Assembly (NCBI GenBank): GCA_002838945.1
Contig: PGXB01000010.1
Span: 62,001-126,000, forward strand
From: a candidate division Zixibacteria bacterium HGW-Zixibacteria-1
GTDB lineage: Bacteria > Zixibacteria > MSB-5A5 > GN15 > PGXB01
Direction of reading: 5' to 3'
Length of the DNA stretch: 64,000 nucleotides
Below are positions 38,039 through 45,690 of this stretch, piece after piece. The notes beneath the pieces were generated by a model that was given only the letters and a program-made list of their open reading frames with translations, had not been told where the DNA came from and ran no database searches. Made by a program: the position numbers and the translations under genes. Each line of letters begins with the position of its first letter. Position 1 is the stretch's first letter.

Positions 38039-40399
38039 TTAAAATTCTATGCCGAGATCAACCGAGAAATCCTCGGTATTATAATCGGATAATTGCCAGG
38101 TAAAAAGTAATTTCATATTCATCAGGGGAAGCCGCCCGATGCCAAAACCTATTTCGCTATATGGCCGGGCCGCCGACATACTCAGTTGGTCATCAGGAAG
38201 CGGGTCCTGATTATGGAAATCTGTCCAGAAAATCCCGCCATTTAAGCTCAAAGAAAAGGGAATGTTTTTTATCAGGGGAAGACCGCTTTTCTTGAAAAGA
38301 AGCCGCCCGAAATTATGGTCCAGATAGACCAGGGCGGCCCTGTTTCCGATAAAATTATTTTCGCCCAGAGTTTTAAATGAGCGATTGGCCACCATTTCCT
38401 CGGCCCCGAAATCGACCGTGAAATATCTTTGTGGAGGAAGGATTTTATCCGAGGCGCCGGCATAAATCGACAGTGAGCTGATGCCCAGACCGAGCGTCCG
38501 CTGGCGGCGCTCGAGCATCAGATAATATTTTGAAAACTCGAAATCATTGTCGATAAAATCGGGCGAAGCATACTCAATCCCGGCCTTGAAAATAGTATAT
38601 GGTATGGTCTGAAGCCGCTGAATCTGTCTTTTACTTTTCATAAGCGGCCGGCTGTCCCAGGTAAATTGACCGGTGACAGCGCGAAGCTTGCCGGGGCTGA
38701 TTCTTGGATTCAAACGATGCGGCTCGCCGTTATCGAAAAAGCTGAAAGTCGTATTATTGGGTGCCGAAAGCTGGTCGAAATCATTGTATATGATCGAGAC
38801 CCTGGTCTGGTTAATGACTTTGGTTTCGACTCCGACTTCGAATCCCCGTTCATGGTAATAATCAAGATTGTCATAACGATTGAGCAGCGAAAAAAGGGTC
38901 GGATTGTATGCCGGACTTGATATAATTGTCGGGCGGCGGGCTATCAGATCCCGATATTCTATCCCAACCTTCAAAGCCTGCCGCTTCGAAAGCGTGTAGT
39001 CAAAGGCATAGCGGTGCTGCCAGTACTCACCATCGAAGGCCCAGCCGGTTTTCAGCGCAACATCAAGCCGCGGGAATAACTCCCGCCGGCTGAAAGCCGC
39101 ACCAAGGTACGGCCCCTCGACCCGGTTGAAATGAAAATAATCATACGCCGCAATGGTCAGGGCAATGGCTCCCAGTCCGACCCGGGCCGCGATTTTGGCT
39201 ATCGATTTGGGCACATTTTCGAGAGAGTCGATTCGCTTGTAACCGCCCAGCTCGTTCTCGGTCAGTGGTATCAACTGGCTGGCCAGCCAGGCCGAGGAAT
39301 CGATATTGTCGGCATCTTCCGCGACCTCAAGAATATATTCGTCGAAAGTGTTATCGGGAAATTCGACATCAAAACGATAATTATGAATAGCCGCGGCATA
39401 ATCGAAACGAAAGACCGGGATACCGGGAAAGGTAATATCGACAAGGGCGGCCATCCGCTGCTCGATCGGCATCCAGTAATTATTATCGAACTGGGCAAAA
39501 CTCTGGCGGAATCTAAGGCTGTCGATAAACGGCAAATCGACCACATCATTGAAACCAAGGTCGGCCCCGACCACCGCGAACTGCGAATCGACAATGTCGA
39601 TTGTCCCGTAAAAAAGCGGCCGGCTTTGACTTTTCGGTTCCACCTCAAGCCGGAAAATGGCGGTGCTGTCTATATATATGGTATCGAGCAGGTAGTAATT
39701 ATAATGGTCGAGGGCATCGCGCGCGGTCGGTGAAACAATCGAATATTTGTCGATATCAAGGCGATTCCGGTTAAGATTCAATATCCCCCCGACCGATACC
39801 AGATTCTGCTCCGGGGAAAGATTAGCCGACTGCTTGCGGGCCGTGATAATTTCCTTTTGCTTATCCGGATATTGCCAGAAATATTTAACCTGGGTTTCGG
39901 TCAAAATTCTGATATTTTCGCTGTCGGCTTTGGCGGTATCCCGCACTACCAGCTTGGTATAGGCATCGAATGAATAACTCTTGAGCCGCGAAAGAATATC
40001 ATCCTTGCGGTCAATCGCTTCGACAATAATCCGCTGGGCCGGATCATAAGCCCGCTGATAAACCTTCATGCCTTTAATCGTCAATACCGATGGGCGCAGC
40101 CTGATATCCAGGGTCAGCACCGAATCGACAATATCTACATTAACCTTCTCGGAATAATGGGCAATATGGCTGAACTTGAGTTGATATTGTCCTGGCTTAA
40201 GCATCAGCCGATACTGCCCGTCCTGATTGGCCACCATTGACCGCCCGGTTCCCTCGACGCGGATTGTGGCAAACGGGACCGGTTCGCCGGAATCATAATC
40301 GGTGACCAACCCCTCAACAACGGCATTGGCGGAAAAACCGGGCAGAGCGATAAGTATTAATATTATAAGGAGTAGTGACGGCGTCAGCTTATTTATCAT
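38039..40399 (-). CDS. DUF5686-type outer-membrane protein with carboxypeptidase-like N-domain
   Basis: This is a 786-residue protein. The signal peptide (1-26) is followed by a carboxypeptidase-regulatory-like beta-sandwich (about 28-105, VEGLVTDYDSGEPVPFATIRV and DGQYRLMLKPGQYQL). The DUF5686 core runs over about 110-400 (YDPAQRIIVEAIDRKDD, SFDAYTKL, YIDSTAIFRLEVEP). The C-terminal half is a predicted beta-barrel of alternating strands and ends in Phe (VDLGIEF), as outer-membrane barrels do. Such proteins are common in Bacteroidota and their precise function is not established. The sequence supports an outer-membrane location. The gene is monocistronic by position. The start was chosen for the signal peptide; the ribosome site is weak. 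Confidence 0.85.
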   Translation of the reverse strand: MINKLTPSLLLIILILIALPGFSANAVVEGLVTDYDSGEPVPFATIRVEGTGRSMVANQDGQYRLMLKPGQYQLKFSHIAHYSEKVNVDIVDSVLTLDIRLRPSVLTIKGMKVYQRAYDPAQRIIVEAIDRKDDILSRLKSYSFDAYTKLVVRDTAKADSENIRILTETQVKYFWQYPDKQKEIITARKQSANLSPEQNLVSVGGILNLNRNRLDIDKYSIVSPTARDALDHYNYYLLDTIYIDSTAIFRLEVEPKSQSRPLFYGTIDIVDSQFAVVGADLGFNDVVDLPFIDSLRFRQSFAQFDNNYWMPIEQRMAALVDITFPGIPVFRFDYAAAIHNYRFDVEFPDNTFDEYILEVAEDADNIDSSAWLASQLIPLTENELGGYKRIDSLENVPKSIAKIAARVGLGAIALTIAAYDYFHFNRVEGPYLGAAFSRRELFPRLDVALKTGWAFDGEYWQHRYAFDYTLSKRQALKVGIEYRDLIARRPTIISSPAYNPTLFSLLNRYDNLDYYHERGFEVGVETKVINQTRVSIIYNDFDQLSAPNNTTFSFFDNGEPHRLNPRISPGKLRAVTGQFTWDSRPLMKSKRQIQRLQTIPYTIFKAGIEYASPDFIDNDFEFSKYYLMLERRQRTLGLGISSLSIYAGASDKILPPQRYFTVDFGAEEMVANRSFKTLGENNFIGNRAALVYLDHNFGRLLFKKSGLPLIKNIPFSLSLNGGIFWTDFHNQDPLPDDQLSMSAARPYSEIGFGIGRLPLMNMKLLFTWQLSDYNTEDFSVDLGIEF

Positions 40400-40500
40400 A
40401 ATACATTTTATCTATCATGATTTGGTATAATGTATCATACGCCGCTCAATGCTATTAGTTCTGAGTTGATGAGTTTATTTTGTATTAAATTGCCTAAAAC

Positions 40501-40530
40501 ATAACCGCCGGGACAAGTCCCGGCGGTTAT
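40501..40530. repeat. perfect 14-bp stem hairpin
   Basis: ATAACCGCCGGGAC and GTCCCGGCGGTTAT are exact complements around an AA loop. On the minus strand GTTTTAGG follows, so it could end minus-strand transcription, but no gene in this window ends there. Confidence 0.6.
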
Positions 40531-40884
40531 GGTGTGTGAATGGGTTCGGGAGCGTTGCACCCCCGAGGATAGTAACAAGCGTGATAGAGTCTCTTTTATG
40601 TCATATAATTACGGCAATTCTAATTCGCAGAAGCTTCTTCAAAATCCCGGAAACTAATACCGGATGCCAAAGTGCCGGTTCCCGTTATGTTCTGTGAAAC
40701 AAAAAAGCTTCAATAAAAAGGTGATGTGACCTTTTAAAAACCTTTCAACAAGTATGTCGAGTTAGACTAAGCTTCCCCTTAATATTTCGAGTATATAAAA
40801 CAGGATATAATTTGTCAAGTTTATTTTTTGATAAATTTTGAAGTGTTTTTTTGATGAAGAACGCGCCGCCCTAGTTCACCCAGG

Positions 40885-40913
40885 CGCCCTTCGGGCACCC
40901 CTCTCAAGAGGGG
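40885..40913. repeat. copy 1 of the CCCCTCTC palindromic repeat
   Basis: CGCCCTTCGGGCA followed by CCCCTCTCAAGAGGGG (40898-40913). The same block, with one base changed in the palindrome, recurs at 41431-41458 at the end of the DUF559 remnant. Confidence 0.75.
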
Positions 40914-41020
40914 AAAATAATAATCTTGTTTAAAAGTCATTTGTTCATGGATATTCCTCTTTCTTGGACCGAATTTATGATTGACTCGGAGATATTATTA
41001 TCGATTATTTATCATTAAGT

Positions 41021-41055
41021 CCCCTCTTGAGAGGGGATTTAGGGGTGTGTAAAAC
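41021..41055. repeat. copy 2 of the palindromic repeat, inverted
   Basis: CCCCTCTTGAGAGGGG (41021-41036) followed by ATTTAGGGGTGTGTAAAA. It is inverted relative to copy 1 and ends ten bases before the start of the DUF559 remnant. A near-identical block lies at 41575-41607. Confidence 0.75.
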
Positions 41056-41064
41056 AGCGCCTAT

Positions 41065-41467
41065 ATGAAGAAGAAAATCATTACATATAATCCCTCACTT
41101 AAAGATACTGCCCTGAAACTGCGGAAGAACAGCACCCCGGCGGAAATTCGACTATGGCAACACCTGAAAGGAAAGTAGCTTATGGGGTTTGATTTTCACA
41201 GACAAAAACCTGTCGATAATTTCATTGTGGATTTCTTTTGCCCGGCATTAATGCTGGCCATAGAAATTGACGGATCATCACATATATAGCAAATATGACG
41301 CCGATATAAAAAGACAGAAAAGACTTGAGTCTTTTGGGTTGAGATTTCTAAGATTTTCTGAAAAAGATGTTATGCAGAATATTGATGGCGTCATGACCAC
41401 AATTGGGTCTTGGATTGAAGAACACACCCCGCCCTTCGGGCACCCCTCTCGAGAGGGGAAAGAGTGA
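41065..41467 (+). pseudogene. decayed DUF559 endonuclease-fold gene
   Basis: The conceptual protein starts MKKKIITYNPSLKDTALKL and carries the DUF559 landmarks LRKNSTPAEIRLWQHL, GFDFHRQKPV, NFIVDFFCP and LAIEIDG, then KYDADIKRQKRLESFG and LRFLRF. DUF559 proteins have a restriction-endonuclease-like (Vsr-related) fold. The gene is broken twice. A TAG stands at codon 38 where family members usually have a residue such as Gln before LxGFDFHRQ. A frameshift follows the EIDGSSH region at about 41275. The C-terminus, TPPFGHPSREGKE, is encoded by the third palindromic repeat copy, so gene and repeat form one unit. It is inferred to be a dead remnant of a small mobile element. Confidence 0.8.
41431..41458. 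repeat. copy 3 of the palindromic repeat
   Basis: GCCCTTCGGGCA then CCCCTCTCGAGAGGGG (41443-41458). It is read through as the last codons of the DUF559 remnant. Confidence 0.75.
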
Positions 41468-41574
41468 CGCAATATTAATTGCTAAAAGAATATCTGATTT
41501 ATCAAAATCATCTCACCGTAGACCGAACCTGCAATCGACTGGGCGAATATATTATCTCAAAGATTATTCTTGAT

Positions 41575-41607
41575 CCCCTCTTGAGAGGGGATATAGGGGT
41601 ATGTAAA
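41575..41607. repeat. copy 4 of the palindromic repeat, inverted
   Basis: CCCCTCTTGAGAGGGG (41575-41590) followed by ATATAGGGGTATGTAAA. It lies just beyond the stop of the minus-strand DUF58 gene. Confidence 0.75.
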
Positions 41608-41624
41608 ATGGTAATAATTAATTA

Positions 41625-42521
41625 CTAATACAACCTCTCCCGTTTCGCCAGGAAGGCGTAAAGGGCGATGTCGAACGGGACCGAAGTATCGATCAGGTGG
41701 TAATCAATCCGGCTCTGGCGGCATTCGGCAGCAATACGGTCCGAAAATTCCTGCGTCATCCGGGCATAATGTTTCTTGATCTGCCACGGAAGCGTCGTCA
41801 GTTCCTCGCCGGTCTCGATATCCTTGAATATCGCCTCGCGCGGGAAAGCAAAGTCGCGCTCGCGCGGATCCAGAATATGAAAGACGATCATTTCATGATT
41901 TCTGTACCGGAAGTGCTTCAACCCCGAAATAATCTTGTCGGCGTCATCGAGTAGGTCGGAGAAGATAATTATCAAACCGCGGCGGTGAATCCGCTCGGCC
42001 ATCTCATGGAGGGTCGATGAAATATCGGTCTTGTCCGACGGTGCCTGGTTGGCGATTTCCTGCAAAAGGACATGCAGGTGCCCCGATTTCGAGCGCGGCG
42101 GCACATAGCGCCGGATTTTCTCATCGAAGGTCACCAGCCCGACCGCGTCGCGCTGACGCAGCATCATATATGACAGCGCCGCCGCCAGGGTGGCGGCATA
42201 GTCATGTTTGACCGTGCCGCCGGAGGAATATTTCATCGAGGCCGAACAATCGAGAAGCAGATATGCCTTGAGATTGGTTTCTTCTTCATACTGCTTGATA
42301 TAATACCGGTCCGATTTGGCATAAACTTTCCAGTCGATATCGCGGATATTGTCGCCCGGCATATACTGCCGATGTTCGGCAAATTCGACCGAGAAACCAT
42401 GATAGGGCGATTTGTGCATCCCGGCGATAAACCCCTCGACCACCATCCGGGCGCGAAGTTCCATCCCTTTCAATTTCCCGACCACTTCGGGATCAAGATA
42501 TTTTCTATATTCAACCGGCAT
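41625..42521 (-). CDS. DUF58 family protein with von Willebrand A-like fold
   Basis: This soluble protein of about 298 residues is the usual partner of MoxR AAA+ ATPases. It carries the DUF58 signature SPYHGFSVEFAEHRQYMPGD, then IRDIDWKVYAKSDRYYIKQY. A vWA-like domain follows with LLLDCSASM, a MIDAS-type DxSxS motif for metal binding, and later FSDLLDDAD. The start is set at ATG 42521 (MPVEYRKYLDPEVV) because GGTGGA stands just before it. An ATG four codons upstream lacks a ribosome site. The gene lies downstream of a DUF4097 gene and, past an AT-rich insertion, of moxR (45691-46689), so it was probably once part of a tighter moxR-DUF58 operon. MoxR-DUF58 pairs are thought to help assemble or activate metal proteins or envelope complexes. 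Confidence 0.9.
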   Translation of the reverse strand: MPVEYRKYLDPEVVGKLKGMELRARMVVEGFIAGMHKSPYHGFSVEFAEHRQYMPGDNIRDIDWKVYAKSDRYYIKQYEEETNLKAYLLLDCSASMKYSSGGTVKHDYAATLAAALSYMMLRQRDAVGLVTFDEKIRRYVPPRSKSGHLHVLLQEIANQAPSDKTDISSTLHEMAERIHRRGLIIIFSDLLDDADKIISGLKHFRYRNHEMIVFHILDPRERDFAFPREAIFKDIETGEELTTLPWQIKKHYARMTQEFSDRIAAECRQSRIDYHLIDTSVPFDIALYAFLAKRERLY

Positions 42522-42540
42522 ATTTTCCACCATCTGTGAA

Positions 42541-42589
42541 CGGTCGGTTCAGAAAAAAACCGACCGCGGCAAGTCTGAGGACTTGCCGA
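42541..42589. repeat. two adjacent hairpins before the DUF58 gene
   Basis: CGGTCGGTT and AACCGACCG (42541-42566) form a 9-bp stem, directly followed by CGGCAAGTC and GACTTGCCG (42567-42589). Transcribed from the minus strand they lie just before the DUF58 start and could act as terminator, attenuator or mRNA stabiliser. Confidence 0.5.
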
Positions 42590-42683
42590 TCACATGAATC
42601 TTTATATTTTCTATTATACGCTTTTATCGTCCAATCGGCAAATGGGAAGATTTGTTTCATAGAATTGATAAATATAAAAGTAG

Positions 42684-42737
42684 GGACAGCACATTGTGCT
42701 GTCCACGAATAACAAAGGACAGAACAATGTTCTGTCC
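42684..42737. repeat. two 21-base perfect palindromes
   Basis: GGACAGCACA-T-TGTGCTGTCC (42684-42704) and GGACAGAACA-A-TGTTCTGTCC (42717-42737), 12 bases apart, flanked by AGG and CCT. The outer GGACAG/CTGTCC arms are shared and the inner halves differ. This could be a dispersed intergenic repeat or a pair of operator-like sites. Confidence 0.65.
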
Positions 42738-42810
42738 CTGCACTTTAACTAAAGCACTGTGTCTTCGGCCCTGAAGACCCCAGACAGGGGATTTCGACGC
42801 CAGCCCGTTA

Positions 42811-43608
42811 TTATTTCTTCAAAACGGCTCTTCCCGAAGCGGTCCCGATATGAACGAAAGGAACATCGCTGCCGCGAACAAATGATTTTCTGATATAGAC
42901 CTGATCGCCGTTGTAATACTCTTCCTCGTCATCGAAATCATATGGGCATTCAATATGCCCCTTTCCCGGCCGGTATGAAAATTCGAAATTGCCTTTAATC
43001 TCATGACCGTTGTACATCAGAATCGCTTTGCCCGAGGCGGAACCGACCCGGATATCATACTCCGGGGTTTCGGCCAGATCGACCCGCACCGTCCCCGAAG
43101 CGGTCCCGAAAACGGCGTCATCCTCAATGGTTATCCCGGAAGCATCAATATCCCCCGAAGCGGTGTTGATATCGAAAACTCCGGAGCAGTTGGTAATGTC
43201 GATATTACCAGACGCGGTGTTTACTTTGAAATCTCCGGTCATATCCTCGACACTGAAACTGCCCGAGGCGGTTGTGAACTCGATTTTGGTACCTTCAGGC
43301 ACACGGACAATCCATCTTGAGTCGCCCGAAGATGAGCCCCTGATGATTTCCTCCAGTTCCAGGACCGATGAACTCTCGGTAAATTTCGGCTTCATGGCCC
43401 CATCGGGCCGCGTGTGCTGGATAAAAGTGGCCGTTATTTCATTGGTCTCACTCTTTTCGACAATGCAGTCGCCGGAAACAGTGTTGACAGTAACTCGTTT
43501 TTTGGCCTCAAACTTTTTGGTGACTTCATCGCCATAGACTTGAACGGCAGCAAGCATAATCAAGAGAGCCGCCGTGAATATGACAATTATTTTGACGGAT
43601 TTTGACAT
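42811..43608 (-). CDS. DUF4097-type beta-helix exported protein
   Basis: The start is set at ATG 43608 (265 residues). GGAGG lies four bases upstream, and a typical signal peptide follows (MSKSVKIIVIFTAALLIML to VQVYGD). The upstream frame to 43662 has no ribosome site. The body is a series of short beta repeats with the motif TASG (TASGSFSVEDMTG, TASGNIDITNCSG, TASGDIDASG, TASGTVRVD, SASGKAI, TASGRAVLKK), as in DUF4097/adhesin-like proteins that form a right-handed beta-solenoid. The protein is probably periplasmic or surface-exposed, and its function is not known. It lies between an AT-rich insertion and the DUF58 gene, and may share a transcript with the latter (about 290 bases apart, with hairpins between). 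Confidence 0.8.
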   Translation of the reverse strand: MSKSVKIIVIFTAALLIMLAAVQVYGDEVTKKFEAKKRVTVNTVSGDCIVEKSETNEITATFIQHTRPDGAMKPKFTESSSVLELEEIIRGSSSGDSRWIVRVPEGTKIEFTTASGSFSVEDMTGDFKVNTASGNIDITNCSGVFDINTASGDIDASGITIEDDAVFGTASGTVRVDLAETPEYDIRVGSASGKAILMYNGHEIKGNFEFSYRPGKGHIECPYDFDDEEEYYNGDQVYIRKSFVRGSDVPFVHIGTASGRAVLKK

Positions 43609-43750
43609 AAAACCTCCGGAGCTTTTAAGATTTGCTACCCTTGAATACGGAGATGCGGTCAATCTGTTTCGGCTGTGATTCGGAAAGGCAGCCGGATAGC
43701 TGTTTTTTGAACGGAATGATGATAAATGGTCAGCTGCTTGACGAGTTACG

Positions 43751-43787
43751 GCAGGTCACATCCCGTTTTTAACGGGACAAGACCTGC
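43751..43787. repeat. intergenic hairpin repeat, copy B
   Basis: Outer arms GCAGGTC and GACCTGC, inner stem CCCGTT-TTT-AACGGG. Its reverse complement shares AGGTC-Y-TGTCCC and GGGATGTGACCT with copy A (44929-44974), so the two lie in opposite orientation around the DUF5677-like gene. Confidence 0.75.
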
Positions 43788-43800
43788 TACGACATTTAGG

Positions 43801-44841
43801 TTACTGACTCACTTTGCCATTGTAAAATATATTAAACATCCAAGTTCTGAGATTTTCAGATTTTGCAAGAAGTTTTTTATAGATACAAAGTAGGTCGATA
43901 TTTCTATTTGCCAAAAGAAATTCTCCAAAATTTTGCATAGTATAATCCAATATTAAAAACATCTCTTTTTCAACATCGAAGAGACTGGAATCATTATAAT
44001 CATAAAAGAATTGAAATTCACCAGTCTTAAGATCATAATGTGGGATACAGCTATAGGGGCTTCCATGCACATAGTTTGAATAATGTTTATAACTAAATAA
44101 TAATGTCTCCAACCATGGATATTCTCCCAATTTTCTTGTAATTTCATCAATTGATGCTTCTTCCTGGATATCATTCGCAATAATATAATAATCAGAATGA
44201 GCTTTAATTGCATTCAAGATTTCTGATGGATTGTTTTTTATATCAGCAGTTTTAAGTAATTTTTCTAGTCTTGCCTTGCCTGTAATATTAATAACCCTAT
44301 TTAGCTTATCAGGAAAACTTAAGCCAGACCAGTTTTTCTTATATATTGATCTAATTTTTTTATCAATCAAATTCGGGCCAATAATCGGAGATTTTTCAGA
44401 TTCTGGATCATGGTTTAATTTCGCGTTTAATATGATATCTTGAAAATCAGAATATATATATTCATTGTATTCTTTTTCAATCCTTGGAATATCATCCTTT
44501 AAAAATTGGATGAGATCCTTTACCCAATATCTCTGTAATAAATAATAGTTTGAGAATTGCCGATTTAGTTTCACGTCATCGGATATGCATAAGAATTGCA
44601 TATCAATCATATATTCAATAATACTTCTATTCACGATTTCACTAATAAGCTTATTTCTGATGACAATGCTTTGATAACAGCCCCGGATAGCCTCAAAAAT
44701 GGTTGTTACAATGCACCTCGCTACCGAATCCGTCACTTGTAGATTCTTCGCAAATGAGTACTCTTTTAATTCAAGTTGAATTTGATTAATAATGTTTTCA
44801 ATTTCATCCTTGAATCGCGGCTTATATAAATTTGTTTTCAT
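43801..44841 (-). CDS. DUF5677-like protein in an AT-rich cassette
   Basis: This 346-residue soluble, mostly helical protein is rich in Ile, Lys and Asn, and its base composition is clearly more AT-rich than its neighbours. I recognise only a weak resemblance to DUF5677-type proteins: a helical body and a late conserved-looking FSYKHYSNYVHGSPYS region, similar to the His-Gly segment of that family. There is no signal peptide or membrane segment. The ATG at 44841 lacks a strong ribosome site. The gene is bracketed by inverted copies of an intergenic hairpin (43751-43787 and 44929-44974) and sits between moxR-linked genes, which suggests horizontal arrival. In other genomes DUF5677 genes often lie in accessory or defence regions. 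Function here is unknown. Confidence 0.6.
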   Translation of the reverse strand: MKTNLYKPRFKDEIENIINQIQLELKEYSFAKNLQVTDSVARCIVTTIFEAIRGCYQSIVIRNKLISEIVNRSIIEYMIDMQFLCISDDVKLNRQFSNYYLLQRYWVKDLIQFLKDDIPRIEKEYNEYIYSDFQDIILNAKLNHDPESEKSPIIGPNLIDKKIRSIYKKNWSGLSFPDKLNRVINITGKARLEKLLKTADIKNNPSEILNAIKAHSDYYIIANDIQEEASIDEITRKLGEYPWLETLLFSYKHYSNYVHGSPYSCIPHYDLKTGEFQFFYDYNDSSLFDVEKEMFLILDYTMQNFGEFLLANRNIDLLCIYKKLLAKSENLRTWMFNIFYNGKVSQ

Positions 44842-44928
44842 TAAAAATCAAATCCCAATGTACCGGCGGGTCTTGGTCGGACGCCGCCAGGCGGACGAGT
44901 GTGATCCACTGGCGATATACTTAATGTC

Positions 44929-44974
44929 CTGTCAGGTCCTGTCCCCGATTTTAATCGGGGATGTGACCTGACAG
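44929..44974. repeat. intergenic hairpin repeat, copy A
   Basis: Outer arms CTGTCAGGTC and GACCTGACAG pair perfectly. An asymmetric CTGT/ATGT step follows, and then the inner stem CCCCGATT-TT-AATCGGGG. Just to its left, at about 44881-44903, lies a CGCCGCCAGGCGG ... GAGTGTGA segment shared with 36777-36830. Confidence 0.8.
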
Positions 44975-44991
44975 TAAAAACTATATTTGTA

Positions 44992-45615
44992 CTACGCTTT
45001 CTTCCGTACGTTCGTCAGGATCATCAGGGACATGATGAACAACGTGATCAACAGAAGCGGGCCGCATACCCAGGTGAAAAATTTAGCCGGCCAGCAGAAA
45101 TCAAAACCGGAAATGCCGAGCACATGCAATATGATCAATATCGCCGGCAGCCATAAGAAGAATTTCTTGACCCCGGCCGGATAAGTCGTGAAGATAAACA
45201 GCAAACCGAGTCCGAAAAATATCAATGTCTGGGTGGAGAGATGCTCGATGGCCCATTCCATATTTTCCTTGAACTTCTCCCAGAAAGTCAGCGCCTCATC
45301 ATCCGCGTCAACCTGATCCTCGGCATACTCTTCGTAATCGTCAAGTTCTTCCGAGTCGATCGGTTCCTGCTCGCCCGAATCGGACCAGTCGGGCGGGGTC
45401 ACCGCCTTGTCATCCAGTTCGATCGTATTGAGATCGGCCTGGGCGTCATATTCTTCGAATGCCTGCTCTTCATTGGCGAAATCGCCGATAAGGCGCGCTT
45501 CCATCATTCCAAGTATGCTCATCCAGATGACAATGAATAATACCAGCACGCAGAAAAGTGTCACGAACAATTTTCCATACGGCGGCAGCTTGGTCAGATT
45601 GAAATCATTAAGCAT
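44992..45615 (-). CDS. membrane protein with acidic central loop
   Basis: I do not recognise a family for this 207-residue protein. It has one membrane segment near the N-terminus (about 15-37, LFVTLFCVLVLFIVIWM), a very acidic central stretch (about 45-110, many Asp and Glu, for example DDYEEYAEDQVDADDE), and three closely spaced membrane segments in the C-terminal half (LIFFGLGLLFIFTTYP, FLWLPAILIILHVLG, GPLLLITLFIMSLMIL). AGGAGGAGAC lies before the ATG. It follows moxR by 75 bases, with a hairpin (45639-45658) in the gap, and is probably co-transcribed with it. The acidic loop could bind a partner or a cation. The role is likely tied to the MoxR-DUF58 system but unproven. Confidence 0.7.
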   Translation of the reverse strand: MLNDFNLTKLPPYGKLFVTLFCVLVLFIVIWMSILGMMEARLIGDFANEEQAFEEYDAQADLNTIELDDKAVTPPDWSDSGEQEPIDSEELDDYEEYAEDQVDADDEALTFWEKFKENMEWAIEHLSTQTLIFFGLGLLFIFTTYPAGVKKFFLWLPAILIILHVLGISGFDFCWPAKFFTWVCGPLLLITLFIMSLMILTNVRKKA

Positions 45616-45638
45616 AGTCTCCTCCTATCTGAGGGATC

Positions 45639-45658
45639 GGCCGGCATCCCTGCCGGCC
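45639..45658 (-). terminator. hairpin between moxR and the membrane protein gene
   Basis: GGCCGGCA-TCCC-TGCCGGCC is a perfect 8-bp stem without a T run. It may reduce read-through or mark an mRNA processing point. Confidence 0.4.
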
Positions 45659-45690
45659 TGTTATAAATTTTCCATGTAAACTATAAAAGA

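Larger units (their letters stand above)
40400..41064. other. intergenic region with hairpin and flanking repeats of a decayed element
   Basis: No gene was found. It holds a perfect hairpin at 40501-40530, AT-rich sequence, and the first pair of palindromic repeats (40885-40913 and 41021-41055) that bracket the DUF559 remnant. The 107 bases between the two repeats show no open frame of note. Confidence 0.5.
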
